From CAMLHP01 sp035759745 (GTDB lineage: Bacteria > Gemmatimonadota > Gemmatimonadetes > Gemmatimonadales > GWC2-71-9): 25,088 nucleotides of DNA. The notes below the pieces were generated by a model. It did no database searches, was not told the DNA's origin, and worked only from the letters and a program-made list of their open reading frames with translations. Position numbers and translations under genes: made by a program. Shown here one piece after another: positions 7,349 through 15,245 of this stretch. Numbering within the stretch: the first letter of the stretch is position 1; every line of letters begins with the position of its first letter. Location: NCBI GenBank assembly GCA_035759745.1, contig DASTUF010000070.1, positions 1-25,088 on the forward strand, in the 5' to 3' direction.

Positions 7349-9582
7349 CGCCCTCCCGGCCACCAGTTCCACTCCCCTGCCAGCTGCATGAACGCAGGCA
7401 CCAGCACCATCCGGATGATGGTCGCGTCCAGCAGCACCGCCACGGCGAGCCCGAAGCCGAGGAACTGCATCACCAGCACCTGCGCGAAAGCGAAGGCACC
7501 GAAGACAATGATCATGATCAGCGCGGCGCTGGTGATGACGCTGGCGGTGGCGCTCAGGCCTTCCATCGTGGCTTCATCATTGCGGCCGGTACGATCGAAC
7601 GCCTCCTTGATCCGGCTCAGCAGGAACACCTCGTAGTCCATGCTCAACCCGAACACCACCGCGAACACCAGCACCGGCACCACCACGAAGATCGCGGAGG
7701 TGGCGCCGTCGAGTCCGAACAACTGGGCGCCGATGCCGTACTGGAACACCAGCACGATCAGGCCGAAGGTGGCGCTGACCGAGAGGCTGTTCATCACCAC
7801 TGCCTTGACCGGTACCAGCACCGACCGGAACGCGATGGCGAGGAGCACCGCGCTCGCGGCGAGCACCAGCGCCACCAGCATCGGGAATCGCTCCATCATG
7901 TCGTCCTGGAAGTCGAGCGCGCTGGCGGTGTAGCCCCCCACCCGGATGGTGGCGTTGCGCAGCTGGCGCGGCGGACTGGCCGAGATGGCCCTGATCCGGC
8001 GCACGAGATCCTGGGTGCTGGTGAGCGACGTGGTGTCGGAAGGGATCACGTCCAGCAGGGCAACCCGGGTATCCTCGCTCAGGTAGCTGTCCAGGAACTC
8101 ACCGTAGGACGCACGGGCGCTGTCCAGCTCGCTGTAGAAGGCCGACAGCGTGAGGATCGAGCGCGAGTCGCCCAGATCCACCGGGCTCCGCACATCGCGC
8201 ACCCGCGGATCGGCCCGGAACGAGTCGGAAAGCGCGAGGAGCCCGCGGAGCGAGGCAGCGCTCACGGCTGACTTTCCGTCGGGCACCTCCACCACCACCC
8301 GCACCGGCTGCACGTACCCCGCCACGCCCATTTCGGTAAGCATGTCGAGCCCCTGCCCGGCCTCGGTGCTCGAGGGCCACCAGTGCCGGGCCGGGAGCCC
8401 GATCCGGATGAGGAACAAGGGCGCCGTCAGCAGCGCGATCCCCATCCCGCCCAGCAGCAGCGCGCGCCGGGGATGGCGGTGCAGGCCGCGGGCCCACTTC
8501 TCCCACGCCTGCGGCGAGTGGTACCACGTGAGCCGTCGGGCGAGCCACTTGGGCCGGTCGATGTCGCGGCCGATGATCGCCAGCAGCGCCGGCAGCAGCG
8601 TGGTCGAGAGCAGCACGGCGGCCGCCACCACCACCAGTCCGCCCAGTCCCACGCTGCGGGTCTCGATCAGCGGCGTGAAGAGCAGCGCGCCGAAGCCGAC
8701 CACCACGGTCATCCCCGACGTCACGACTGCCGCGCCCGCGGTCAGCACGGTGTTCACCGCCGCTTCCCGGCGCCGGTTACCGCGGCGCAGCTCTTCCCGG
8801 AAGCGGGTCACCATCAGCAGCGAATAGTCGATGCCGACGCCGAGGCCGATCATGGTCGTCATGTTGAGGACGAAGATCGACATAGGCGTGACCTGGGTCA
8901 GCAGCCCGATGACCGTGAGCGACACCGCGATGGCGAGCAGCCCGATGACCAGCGGCAGGGCAGCGGCGACCAGCGCCCCGAAGGCGAGGATGAGGACGAC
9001 CAGCGTGAGTGGCAGCAGCCGGGTCTCGAGTCGAGTGCTGTCTTCGGCGCTCACGGTTCGGATGTCGAGGTCGAGCGGCGATCGCCCGGTGACGTGGGCC
9101 TGGTACTGGCTGCCGTCAGGAAGCGACGCGATGGTGCGGTGCACCACGTCCCGGGCCGGCAGCACCAGCGCCGCCACGGTGTCGCTTTCCGTAACGGTCA
9201 GTGCGACCACCAGGAAAGTTCCCCGATGGTCGGCGGAGATGAACGTGCTGTCGCCGGTCACCGGCCAGCTGGCAACGGCCCGGACCCAGGGCTGCGCCTC
9301 GAGCGCCTGGATGAGGCTGTCGAGCACCACTTGCGGACGTCCCGAATCGAACGGCGCGGGACCCTCGAGGGTCACCGCGAAGAAATCGCTCAGCGGGCGG
9401 TTGAACCGATCCCGCAGCATCCCGTCGGCGACGGTCGCCTCGGTGGCCTGATTGCTGCCACCGCGGATGTTGAGGAGATGAGGAGTGGCGGGCGCGCGCA
9501 GCAGCGCCACTGCTCCCAGCAGCATCCAGACGACCAGGACAGCCCAGCGCCAGCGCACCAGCGCATGGGCGAATGCTCGCAT
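7312..9582 (-). CDS. MMPL/RND-family membrane exporter
   Basis: This protein of about 756 residues has the two-fold layout of MMPL transporters: one membrane span near the N-terminus (RWAVLVVWMLLGAVALL), a large extracytoplasmic loop, a block of five spans, then a repeat of the same pattern. Each block carries the family's buried Asp-Tyr pair: GLGVGIDYSLLM (D252-Y253) and GLSMDYEVFLL near residue 650. These support a proton-driven exporter of lipid-like or amphipathic compounds (MmpL/YdfJ-like); the substrate is unknown. The start is ATG at 9582 or GTG at 9585, with AGGAG upstream at slightly long spacing. The final residues RVKSQESRVKS are encoded by the palindromic repeat element, so the native C-terminus probably ended near WNWWPGG before the element arrived. 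It stands alone, divergent from the protease gene at 9714. Confidence 0.9.
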   Translation of the reverse strand: MRAFAHALVRWRWAVLVVWMLLGAVALLRAPATPHLLNIRGGSNQATEATVADGMLRDRFNRPLSDFFAVTLEGPAPFDSGRPQVVLDSLIQALEAQPWVRAVASWPVTGDSTFISADHRGTFLVVALTVTESDTVAALVLPARDVVHRTIASLPDGSQYQAHVTGRSPLDLDIRTVSAEDSTRLETRLLPLTLVVLILAFGALVAAALPLVIGLLAIAVSLTVIGLLTQVTPMSIFVLNMTTMIGLGVGIDYSLLMVTRFREELRRGNRRREAAVNTVLTAGAAVVTSGMTVVVGFGALLFTPLIETRSVGLGGLVVVAAAVLLSTTLLPALLAIIGRDIDRPKWLARRLTWYHSPQAWEKWARGLHRHPRRALLLGGMGIALLTAPLFLIRIGLPARHWWPSSTEAGQGLDMLTEMGVAGYVQPVRVVVEVPDGKSAVSAASLRGLLALSDSFRADPRVRDVRSPVDLGDSRSILTLSAFYSELDSARASYGEFLDSYLSEDTRVALLDVIPSDTTSLTSTQDLVRRIRAISASPPRQLRNATIRVGGYTASALDFQDDMMERFPMLVALVLAASAVLLAIAFRSVLVPVKAVVMNSLSVSATFGLIVLVFQYGIGAQLFGLDGATSAIFVVVPVLVFAVVFGLSMDYEVFLLSRIKEAFDRTGRNDEATMEGLSATASVITSAALIMIIVFGAFAFAQVLVMQFLGFGLAVAVLLDATIIRMVLVPAFMQLAGEWNWWPGGRRVKSQESRVKS

Positions 9583-9713
9583 CACTGGAAAAGCGATCTC
9601 CTCGTGAGGGCCGCGGGGGGTCCGGGGGGCCCGGGACGCGCAATGTTAGGCCCTACCCCCCTCTGGCGCCAGCGCGACGGCCCGTCCCTTGCTATGCTTA
9701 GGGGCCAGCCAAC

Positions 9714-10505
9714 ATGAATCGATACATACTTCCCGTTGTCACGCTGTCACTTGCGGTCATCGTGCTCGTTGACCGCGTGCAGCATGTGCGCGATCTGCGC
9801 CACACTCTGGCGTCCACCGGCGGTGAAACCACGGCGGTGGCACCGGCCCGTGCCAACCAGCCGGTCGCCAGCGATCGCGCCGAGGTGGGCCGAGCGGGTG
9901 CCACCGCCCCGGCGATGGACCGGCTGGCCCGCTTGGCCGCCCGGCAGCACCTGGCGGCGGTGGCAGGCTACGCCTATCTCGACTCGCTGCTCGCGTCCAC
10001 CGACTCGGTGGTGCGGCGCTGGCCGGACCCCACCTCGGGGCCCCTTCGGGTGGCCATCGTGGAGGGCGGTGCGGACGGCTACCGTCCACGTATGGCGACG
10101 TTCGTCCGTCGTGCCCTGGCGCTCTGGGAAGAAACCGACGCTGGTGTGCAATTCGAGACGGTGACCGACACGGCGGCTGCCGATATCGTGATTCGCTGGA
10201 TCGATCGCTTCCCCTTTGACCGCGCCGGCCAGACCGACATCACCTGGGACCGCGCCGGCCGGGTGCGGCACGCCGCAGTCTCGCTGGCGATTCGCACGAG
10301 CACCGGCCTCCGGCTGCCCGACGCCTCGCTCTTCGCCGTGGCGGTCCACGAGACCGGCCACGCGATCGGACTGCCCCACTCGGCCGATTCTGCCGACGTG
10401 ATGTTCCCGGCGACCAGGGTGGGCGTCCTGACGCCGCGCGACCGGCGCACCGCGCAGGTGCTCTACGCGCTGCCGATCGGCCCCGTCACGGACACCATCC
10501 GCTAG
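9714..10505 (+). CDS. Matrixin-like zinc metalloprotease, N-terminally membrane-anchored
   Basis: This 263-residue protein has the extended metzincin zinc motif HETGHAIGLPH (residues 212-222), with H212, H216 and H222 as ligands and E213 as the catalytic base. It is followed by a Met-turn (DVMFP, M230) eight residues later, as in peptidase family M10A (matrixins). An N-terminal hydrophobic stretch (YILPVVTLSLAVIVLV, residues 4-19) looks like an uncleaved anchor or signal, placing the enzyme outside the cytoplasm. Between them is a low-complexity Ala/Arg-rich linker and a segment beginning LRVAIVEG that matches the usual first strand of the catalytic fold. There is no obvious cysteine-switch propeptide. 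One base separates its stop from the next gene, so the two are probably one operon. The natural substrate cannot be inferred. Confidence 0.85.
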   Translation: MNRYILPVVTLSLAVIVLVDRVQHVRDLRHTLASTGGETTAVAPARANQPVASDRAEVGRAGATAPAMDRLARLAARQHLAAVAGYAYLDSLLASTDSVVRRWPDPTSGPLRVAIVEGGADGYRPRMATFVRRALALWEETDAGVQFETVTDTAAADIVIRWIDRFPFDRAGQTDITWDRAGRVRHAAVSLAIRTSTGLRLPDASLFAVAVHETGHAIGLPHSADSADVMFPATRVGVLTPRDRRTAQVLYALPIGPVTDTIR

Positions 10506-10506
10506 C

Positions 10507-11682
10507 ATGACTCCTTTCCGCCTGCTTCCGCTGCTCGGCGTCCTGGCCCTGGCTCCTGGCCTGGGCCTGGCGCTGCCGTCGAGGCTCGCGGCGGACGATG
10601 CCCCCGACTTCAAGGCCGTGGACGCCGCGGTGCGCCGGGGCATCAGCCGGGGAGTGTATCCCGGCGCGGTCATTGTCATCGGGCGGAGCGACAAGCTGCT
10701 GCATGCCGAGCGCTATGGCCGGCTCACCTGGGACCCCCACTCGTCCCGGCCTCGCAGCGATTCCACGCTTTGGGACCTTGCGTCACTGACGAAGGTGGTC
10801 GCCGCCGGTGCCGCGATGCGGCTGATCGACCAGGGGCTCCTCGATCTCGATGCGCCGGTGCGCACCTACGTCAGCGAGTTTACCGGCGGGATGCGCGACC
10901 AGGTCACCGTCAGGATGCTGCTGAATCACACCAGCGGGCTGCGTCCCTACATCCCCTTCTGGCGCACGGCGTCCTCGCGCGACGAGGCGCTGACCCAGCT
11001 CTTTGCCGACCCGCTGCGGCGGACGCCCGGCACCGCCGCCGAGTACAGCGACCTCAATGCGATACTGATGGGTCTGGTGCTGGAACGAGCCAGTGGCACG
11101 CCGCTCGACTCGCTGTTTCGGCGGGAAGTGCTGGACCCGCTGGCGATGCACCAGACGTGGTTCCGGCCCGAGGCATCGCTCTGGCAGCGGGTGGCGCCCA
11201 GCTTCATGGAGAACGACGCGCCGGTCTTCGGCGTACCCAGCGACCAGAATGCAGTGCTGCTGGGTGGTGTCTCCGCCCATGCCGGGCTCTTCGCGACCGG
11301 TCGCGACCTCGCGCGCTATGCCCAGGCGTGGCTCCGCGGAGGCACCACGTCCGAGGGTGAGACCTGGGTGCGAAGCGAGACCGTCCAGGAATTCCTTACC
11401 GGCTCCCCCCACGCCGGCACCCGCCTGCTGGGCTGGGACTCGCCGGACCCGGAGTACGAGCCGCCTTCCGTGTTCGGGCGTCTGCTGAGTCCGCTGGCCT
11501 ACGGGCACACCGGCTGGTCCGGGACCGAGATGTGGATCGACCCCGCGCGCGACCTCTTCGTGGTGTTCCTCACCAACCGCAGCTTCGATCCCCGCGCGCG
11601 CAACTCCCTCCGCGCGCTGCGTGACGTACGAGCCGCCGTATCCGACGCAGTTGCGCGCGCCGTGCCGGTCATTCGGGGATAG
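10507..11682 (+). CDS. Class C beta-lactamase-fold serine hydrolase, secreted
   Basis: This 391-residue protein has a cleavable-looking signal (LLPLLGVLALAPGLGLA) and the three hallmarks of the beta-lactamase/DD-peptidase fold: SLTK with nucleophile S93 and K96, the YSD triad member at Y180, and an HTG motif at 334-336 in place of KTG. The pattern MLLNHTSGLRPY and YSDLN matches the broad 'serine hydrolase / beta-lactamase-related' family (AmpC, EstB, FmtA-like). Members include esterases, D-aminopeptidases and penicillin-binding-type enzymes; antibiotic resistance should not be assumed. HTG rather than KTG is common in the esterase-like branch. It begins 1 base after the stop of the zinc protease gene, so both are likely exported together as an envelope hydrolase pair. 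Confidence 0.9.
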   Translation: MTPFRLLPLLGVLALAPGLGLALPSRLAADDAPDFKAVDAAVRRGISRGVYPGAVIVIGRSDKLLHAERYGRLTWDPHSSRPRSDSTLWDLASLTKVVAAGAAMRLIDQGLLDLDAPVRTYVSEFTGGMRDQVTVRMLLNHTSGLRPYIPFWRTASSRDEALTQLFADPLRRTPGTAAEYSDLNAILMGLVLERASGTPLDSLFRREVLDPLAMHQTWFRPEASLWQRVAPSFMENDAPVFGVPSDQNAVLLGGVSAHAGLFATGRDLARYAQAWLRGGTTSEGETWVRSETVQEFLTGSPHAGTRLLGWDSPDPEYEPPSVFGRLLSPLAYGHTGWSGTEMWIDPARDLFVVFLTNRSFDPRARNSLRALRDVRAAVSDAVARAVPVIRG

Positions 11683-11693
11683 CGGAACCTTCG

Positions 11694-11766
11694 GTCAGCG
11701 GGACTTCGTCAGCGGGAGGTTTTCATTCGCTGGCGCAGCCCCGCTCTCCCGCTGGCGCGGCCCCGC
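11694..11766. repeat. Inverted and direct repeats between serine hydrolase and sufT genes
   Basis: CAGCGGGAG at 11710-11718 is perfectly complementary to CTCCCGCTG at 11746-11754. GTCAGCGGGA occurs twice in the left half (from 11694 and 11708). In the right half a 17-mer, CGCTGGCGCAGCCCCGC at 11728-11744, recurs at 11750-11766 with one mismatch, a period of 22 bases. The purine-rich left arm and pyrimidine-rich right arm match the architecture of the other intergenic palindromes, though the units are longer. It fills most of the 104-base gap. Confidence 0.6.
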
Positions 11767-11786
11767 CCCCGCCGTTATCGTCCGAT

Positions 11787-12092
11787 ATGACTGCTTCCTC
11801 CGCGGACACGGTCCGGAAGGCGCTTCGCGGCGTCAAGGATCCGGAGCTCGGCCTCAACATTGTGGACATCGGGCTGGTGTACGACGTTGCCGTGAGTGAC
11901 GCCGGCGATGCCCATATTCAGATGACGCTGACGTCTCCTGGCTGCCCGGCCGGCGCCGAGATCGTTCAGGATGTGAAGAATGTGGTAGGCGACCTGGAAG
12001 GAATTGAATCGGTGGAAGTCGAGCTGGTCTGGGAGCCGTTCTGGACTCCCGACAAGATGGATCCCCGGGTCAAGGCCTTCATGGGCTTTTAG
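11787..12092 (+). CDS. sufT: SufT/MIP18-family (DUF59) iron-sulfur assembly protein
   Basis: This 101-residue single-domain protein has the MIP18/PaaD signature: KDPELGLNIVDIGLVYDV (residues 17-34) and TSPGCPAGAEI with the conserved Cys53. Stand-alone DUF59 proteins of this size (SufT) help mature Fe-S proteins, and eukaryotic MIP18 belongs to the cytosolic Fe-S targeting complex. The PaaD branch works in phenylacetate oxidation, but no paa genes are near. The suf operon lies 6.3 kb away on the same strand rather than adjacent, so SufT is the more economical reading. The start follows a GC-rich leader with no clear ribosome-binding site (TATCGTCCGAT just before ATG). Its last 14 bases overlap the 3' end of ribonuclease D on the other strand. 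Confidence 0.85.
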   Translation: MTASSADTVRKALRGVKDPELGLNIVDIGLVYDVAVSDAGDAHIQMTLTSPGCPAGAEIVQDVKNVVGDLEGIESVEVELVWEPFWTPDKMDPRVKAFMGF

Positions 12093-13236
12093 CCGCAGCC
12101 AGCAGCTTCTCGCCCACCAGTTCGCGCTGCCAGCGGCGCATTCCTTCTACTCCCGACAGATCAGTTGTGCCCGGCTCCAGGCGGGCAATTCCCTCGAGAA
12201 TTCCGTTGGGTGCCAGGACCCCGGGCGCCAGCCCGATCCGCGTCGCCTCCGAGTTTCGCACCGCCTTCATCCTGTCCAGACGCTCCTCGTACGCCGGGTC
12301 CGGCACCCTCCGGGGTGGGCGAATCCGCTGGGGCAGGTCCGCGTCCGGAATGGCGCGGGCGCGCTCCAGCGCGGCCAGCACCTCGTTTCCGCGCCGTTCG
12401 AAGAGCTCGCGTCCCACCCCGCGCACCTGTCCCAGCGCCGCCATCGTCGCCGGCGGATCGATGGCCATCGCCATCATGGGTTCGTTGTTGATGATGCGGA
12501 AGGCGGCGCGGTCGAGTCGGCGGGCGGTGGCATCCCGCCACAGGAAGAGCTCACGCAGGATGGCGAGCTGCCTGGGCCTGAGCGCCTTGGCGCCCTTCAT
12601 CCGCAGCCATGGCGCTTCAGGCTCAGCCGTGGACCACTCGACCTTCTCCAGCAGGGCGAACTCCTCCTCGGCCCATGACAGCCGTTCCATCGCCTCCAGA
12701 CGGGCGCGCAGGATGTCTCGCAGCTCGGGGAGATAATGGGTGTCCGACGCGGCGTAGCGCAGCATCGGTTCCGTCAGCGGACGGGCGGACCAGTCGGCCC
12801 GCTGGAACCGCTTGTCCAGCGTGACACCGAGATACTTCTCCAGCAGTGCCGCCAGCCCGATGCCCGGCTCATTGAGCAACTGGGCCGCCACGCGGGTGTC
12901 GAAGAGATGGGTGGCGCGGAACCCGAACTCGCGCTCCAGCAGACGCAGGTCGTAATCGGCGTCGTGGAACACCACCTCGATCGAGGGATCAGCCAGCAGC
13001 TCGCCGAAGTCCGCCAGGCTCGAAATCGCCAGTGGATCCACCACCGCTGTCACGTCCCGGATGGACAGCTGAAGCAGGTAGACCCGGTCGACATAGCGGT
13101 GAAAGCTGGCGGCCTCGGTATCTACGGCGAGGAGGGGTGAACCGCGGAGGCGGGACAGCAGGCTCTGGAGCCCCGCGTCGTCCTCGATCAGTTGGACCGG
13201 CCCGAGTGGGCGCGAAGGGGCGGGGGAAGTCGTCAT
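12079..13236 (-). CDS. rnd: Ribonuclease D
   Basis: This 385-residue protein has the DEDDy 3'-5' exonuclease core: LLAVDTEA with D39 and E41, FHDADYDLRLL with D96, and YAASD with Y161 and D165. A helical HRDC-like region follows (about residues 210-290, containing RELFLWRDATARRLDRAAF), and then a basic tail. This is the order seen in RNase D, which trims tRNA precursors and other stable RNAs at the 3' end. I chose the ATG at 13236; an in-frame GTG at 13263 would add nine residues (MADPATFRP) and cannot be excluded. No clear Shine-Dalgarno sequence precedes either. It converges on sufT with a 14-base overlap, and a small-protein gene lies 89 bases upstream on the same strand. Confidence 0.92.
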   Translation of the reverse strand: MTTSPAPSRPLGPVQLIEDDAGLQSLLSRLRGSPLLAVDTEAASFHRYVDRVYLLQLSIRDVTAVVDPLAISSLADFGELLADPSIEVVFHDADYDLRLLEREFGFRATHLFDTRVAAQLLNEPGIGLAALLEKYLGVTLDKRFQRADWSARPLTEPMLRYAASDTHYLPELRDILRARLEAMERLSWAEEEFALLEKVEWSTAEPEAPWLRMKGAKALRPRQLAILRELFLWRDATARRLDRAAFRIINNEPMMAMAIDPPATMAALGQVRGVGRELFERRGNEVLAALERARAIPDADLPQRIRPPRRVPDPAYEERLDRMKAVRNSEATRIGLAPGVLAPNGILEGIARLEPGTTDLSGVEGMRRWQRELVGEKLLAAAKSP

Positions 13237-13293
13237 CGGGCGAAAGGTGGCCGGATCAGCCACGGCATGCCAGTTTTAGCCCCATTTTCGGGG

Positions 13294-13324
13294 CACTGTC
13301 GTGATGTAGTCGCGTCACTGTCGT
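13294..13324. repeat. Short direct repeat with 22-base period upstream of rnd
   Basis: CACTGTCGT occurs at 13294-13302 and again at 13316-13324, exactly 22 bases apart, about two helical turns. Between them, GTGATG and CGTCAC form an imperfect inverted repeat. It sits between the small-protein stop and the rnd start, so it could be an operator, but this is speculative. Confidence 0.35.
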
Positions 13325-13325
13325 A

Positions 13326-13499
13326 TTAATCAACTGTTGTCCGGATCTTCTCCACCGCCTCAGCAATCTCGTCGAGTGCCTTGGCCAAGGCCTTGAAGTA
13401 GTCGGTGTCGAGCTTCGGGGCATCGCCCATGGCGGTCGCCAGCTGGACCTGGCGGGTCAATCGGGCGGCGTGGCGGATGTAGTCGGTGCTGGGTGCCAT
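13326..13499 (-). CDS. Small helical protein of unknown function (57 aa)
   Basis: On the minus strand an ATG at 13499 opens a 57-codon frame to TAA at 13326. The product starts MAPSTDYIRHAARLTRQVQL, then ATAMGDAPKLDTDYFKALAK, and ends ALDEIAEAVEKIRTTVD. Composition argues for a real gene: it is balanced, with regularly spaced Leu/Ala/Ile over two predicted amphipathic helices and acidic/basic alternation, unlike the Arg/Pro/Ser-rich translations of neighbouring non-coding frames. No cysteines, membrane span or signal is present, so a soluble cytosolic protein is likely, perhaps a coiled-coil or dimerising partner. Upstream GGAA is only a weak ribosome-binding site. It points toward rnd and could share a transcript. 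I do not recognise a family. Confidence 0.6.
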   Translation of the reverse strand: MAPSTDYIRHAARLTRQVQLATAMGDAPKLDTDYFKALAKALDEIAEAVEKIRTTVD

Positions 13500-13521
13500 T
13501 CTGCTGTTCCGAGTCAGTGGT

Positions 13522-13615
13522 AGAGTGGGAAGTGGGAAGTACTACTCTAACACGTCCGGCTACCTGCTTCCCACTGCTTTCCACTTCCCACTCCCCACTT
13601 CCCACTTCCCACTCT
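13522..13615. repeat. Palindromic 7-mer-repeat element (AGTGGGA type)
   Basis: The left arm at 13522 reads AGAGTGGGAAGTGGGAAGT. The right arm, ending at 13615, is a longer run of CCCACTT/CCCACTC 7-mers, the inverted complement of the left. The arms are unequal (about 20 against 45 bases), with an A/T-containing loop between. It lies in the divergent gap between the 57-residue gene (minus) and the thioesterase-hydrolase fusion (plus), ending 34 bases before that ATG. Confidence 0.8.
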
Positions 13616-14838
13616 CGACTCCGCAGGCGTTCCCCTGCATCTTCTCGGCATGGACATCGACCTCCTTATCTATCCCGACCTCTGCGATTCCTTCGGCCAC
13701 CTGAACCAGGCGTCGTACCTGACCCTGTTCGAGCGGGCGCGCTGGGAGGCGATGGCGCGCGGGCCGGGCATGGACTTCTTCCAGAAGGCGGGCGTGTGGC
13801 CGGCAGTGCGGAAGGCGGGCATCGACTACCTCGCCCAGGCATTTCCCGGCGACACGCTCCGGTTCCATCACACGCTCACCCACCTCGGCCGTACCAGCCT
13901 GACACTGCGCCAGACCGCCCGACGGGTGTCCGACGATCAGTTGATCGCCACCGCCGAGTTCACTTTTGTCTGCCTCGGAACCGATGGGCGGCCAGTGCCG
14001 GTGCCCCGCCCATTCTCCGATCTCTTCTCGTCGTCGGCTGAAGCGGGGGAAGTCCGGCGCATCACGGTGCATGGTGTGAACCTCGCGGTGGACCAGGCTG
14101 GTGACGGTCCCGCCCTGCTGCTGATCCACGGCTATCCGCTCAACCGGACGCTCTGGCGCCACCAGCTCGGCGCATTTCCCGGCTGGCGCACGATCGCACC
14201 GGACCTTCGTGGCATGGGTGAGTCGGACGCTCCGGATCTCGGCTACAGCATGGCGACGTACGCCGATGACCTGGTCGCGCTGCTCGACTCGATCGGTGTG
14301 GACCATGCGGTGATCTGCGGACTCTCGATGGGCGGGTACATCGCGATGGAGATCCTGCAACGACACCGGCAGCGGGTGCGCGGCCTGGTGCTCATGGATA
14401 CCCGGATGGAGGCCGACAGCAGCGAGGGCCGGAAGGGACGCGATGCGGCGGCGCAGGCCGCGCGGGACAAGGGTGCGACCGCCATCGCCGAGGCGATGCT
14501 GCCCAAACTCTTTGCCAGCCCGGATCCGGATCGGGTGGGCAAGGTCTGGGACGAGGTCCGGCAGATGGTGCTGTCGACGCCTGTTCCCGGCATCGTCGGT
14601 GCGCTCTCCGCGATGCGCGATCGCCCCGACAGCACCGGCCTGCTGCCGATGCTCGAAGATCTCCCCGCGCTGGTCGTCGTGGGTGAGGAAGACCGCATCA
14701 CGCCGCCCGATGCGGCGCGCAGGATGGCGGAGCTGTTGCCGATGGGTCGACTGGAGGTGATCAGCGGGGCAGGACACCTGCCACCGCTCGAACGCCCGGA
14801 TGATGTCACCCGGGCGTTGGCTGGATTCCTGGCTTCGT

Positions 14839-15105
<267 letters not shown>

Positions 15106-15245
15106 TTCGGTCCAGCCTCCTCGACGATGGAATAGCGGGGGACAGGCCGCCAGTCGCGGCAACCTGCGCCAACAATTAGGGCTACAACGAATCCCGCGCA
15201 AGGGGTAGCCTCGGACTGCACCACGGCGCTCATTACTTTCCCCGC

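Noticed and set aside
8383..9717. A 444-codon open frame on the plus strand opposite the exporter gene
   Set aside because: The translation is dominated by Arg, His, Gln, Asp and Gly with no motif; it is the shadow of a membrane-protein gene.
10507..11682. Annotation as an antibiotic-resistance beta-lactamase
   Set aside because: The SLTK/YSD/HTG motifs show the fold only; the broader family is mostly esterases and peptidases, and nothing here indicates resistance.
13277..13299. GCCCC/GGGGC hairpin upstream of rnd as a terminator
   Set aside because: The stem is only 5 bases, and the T-rich flank is on the wrong side for either strand.
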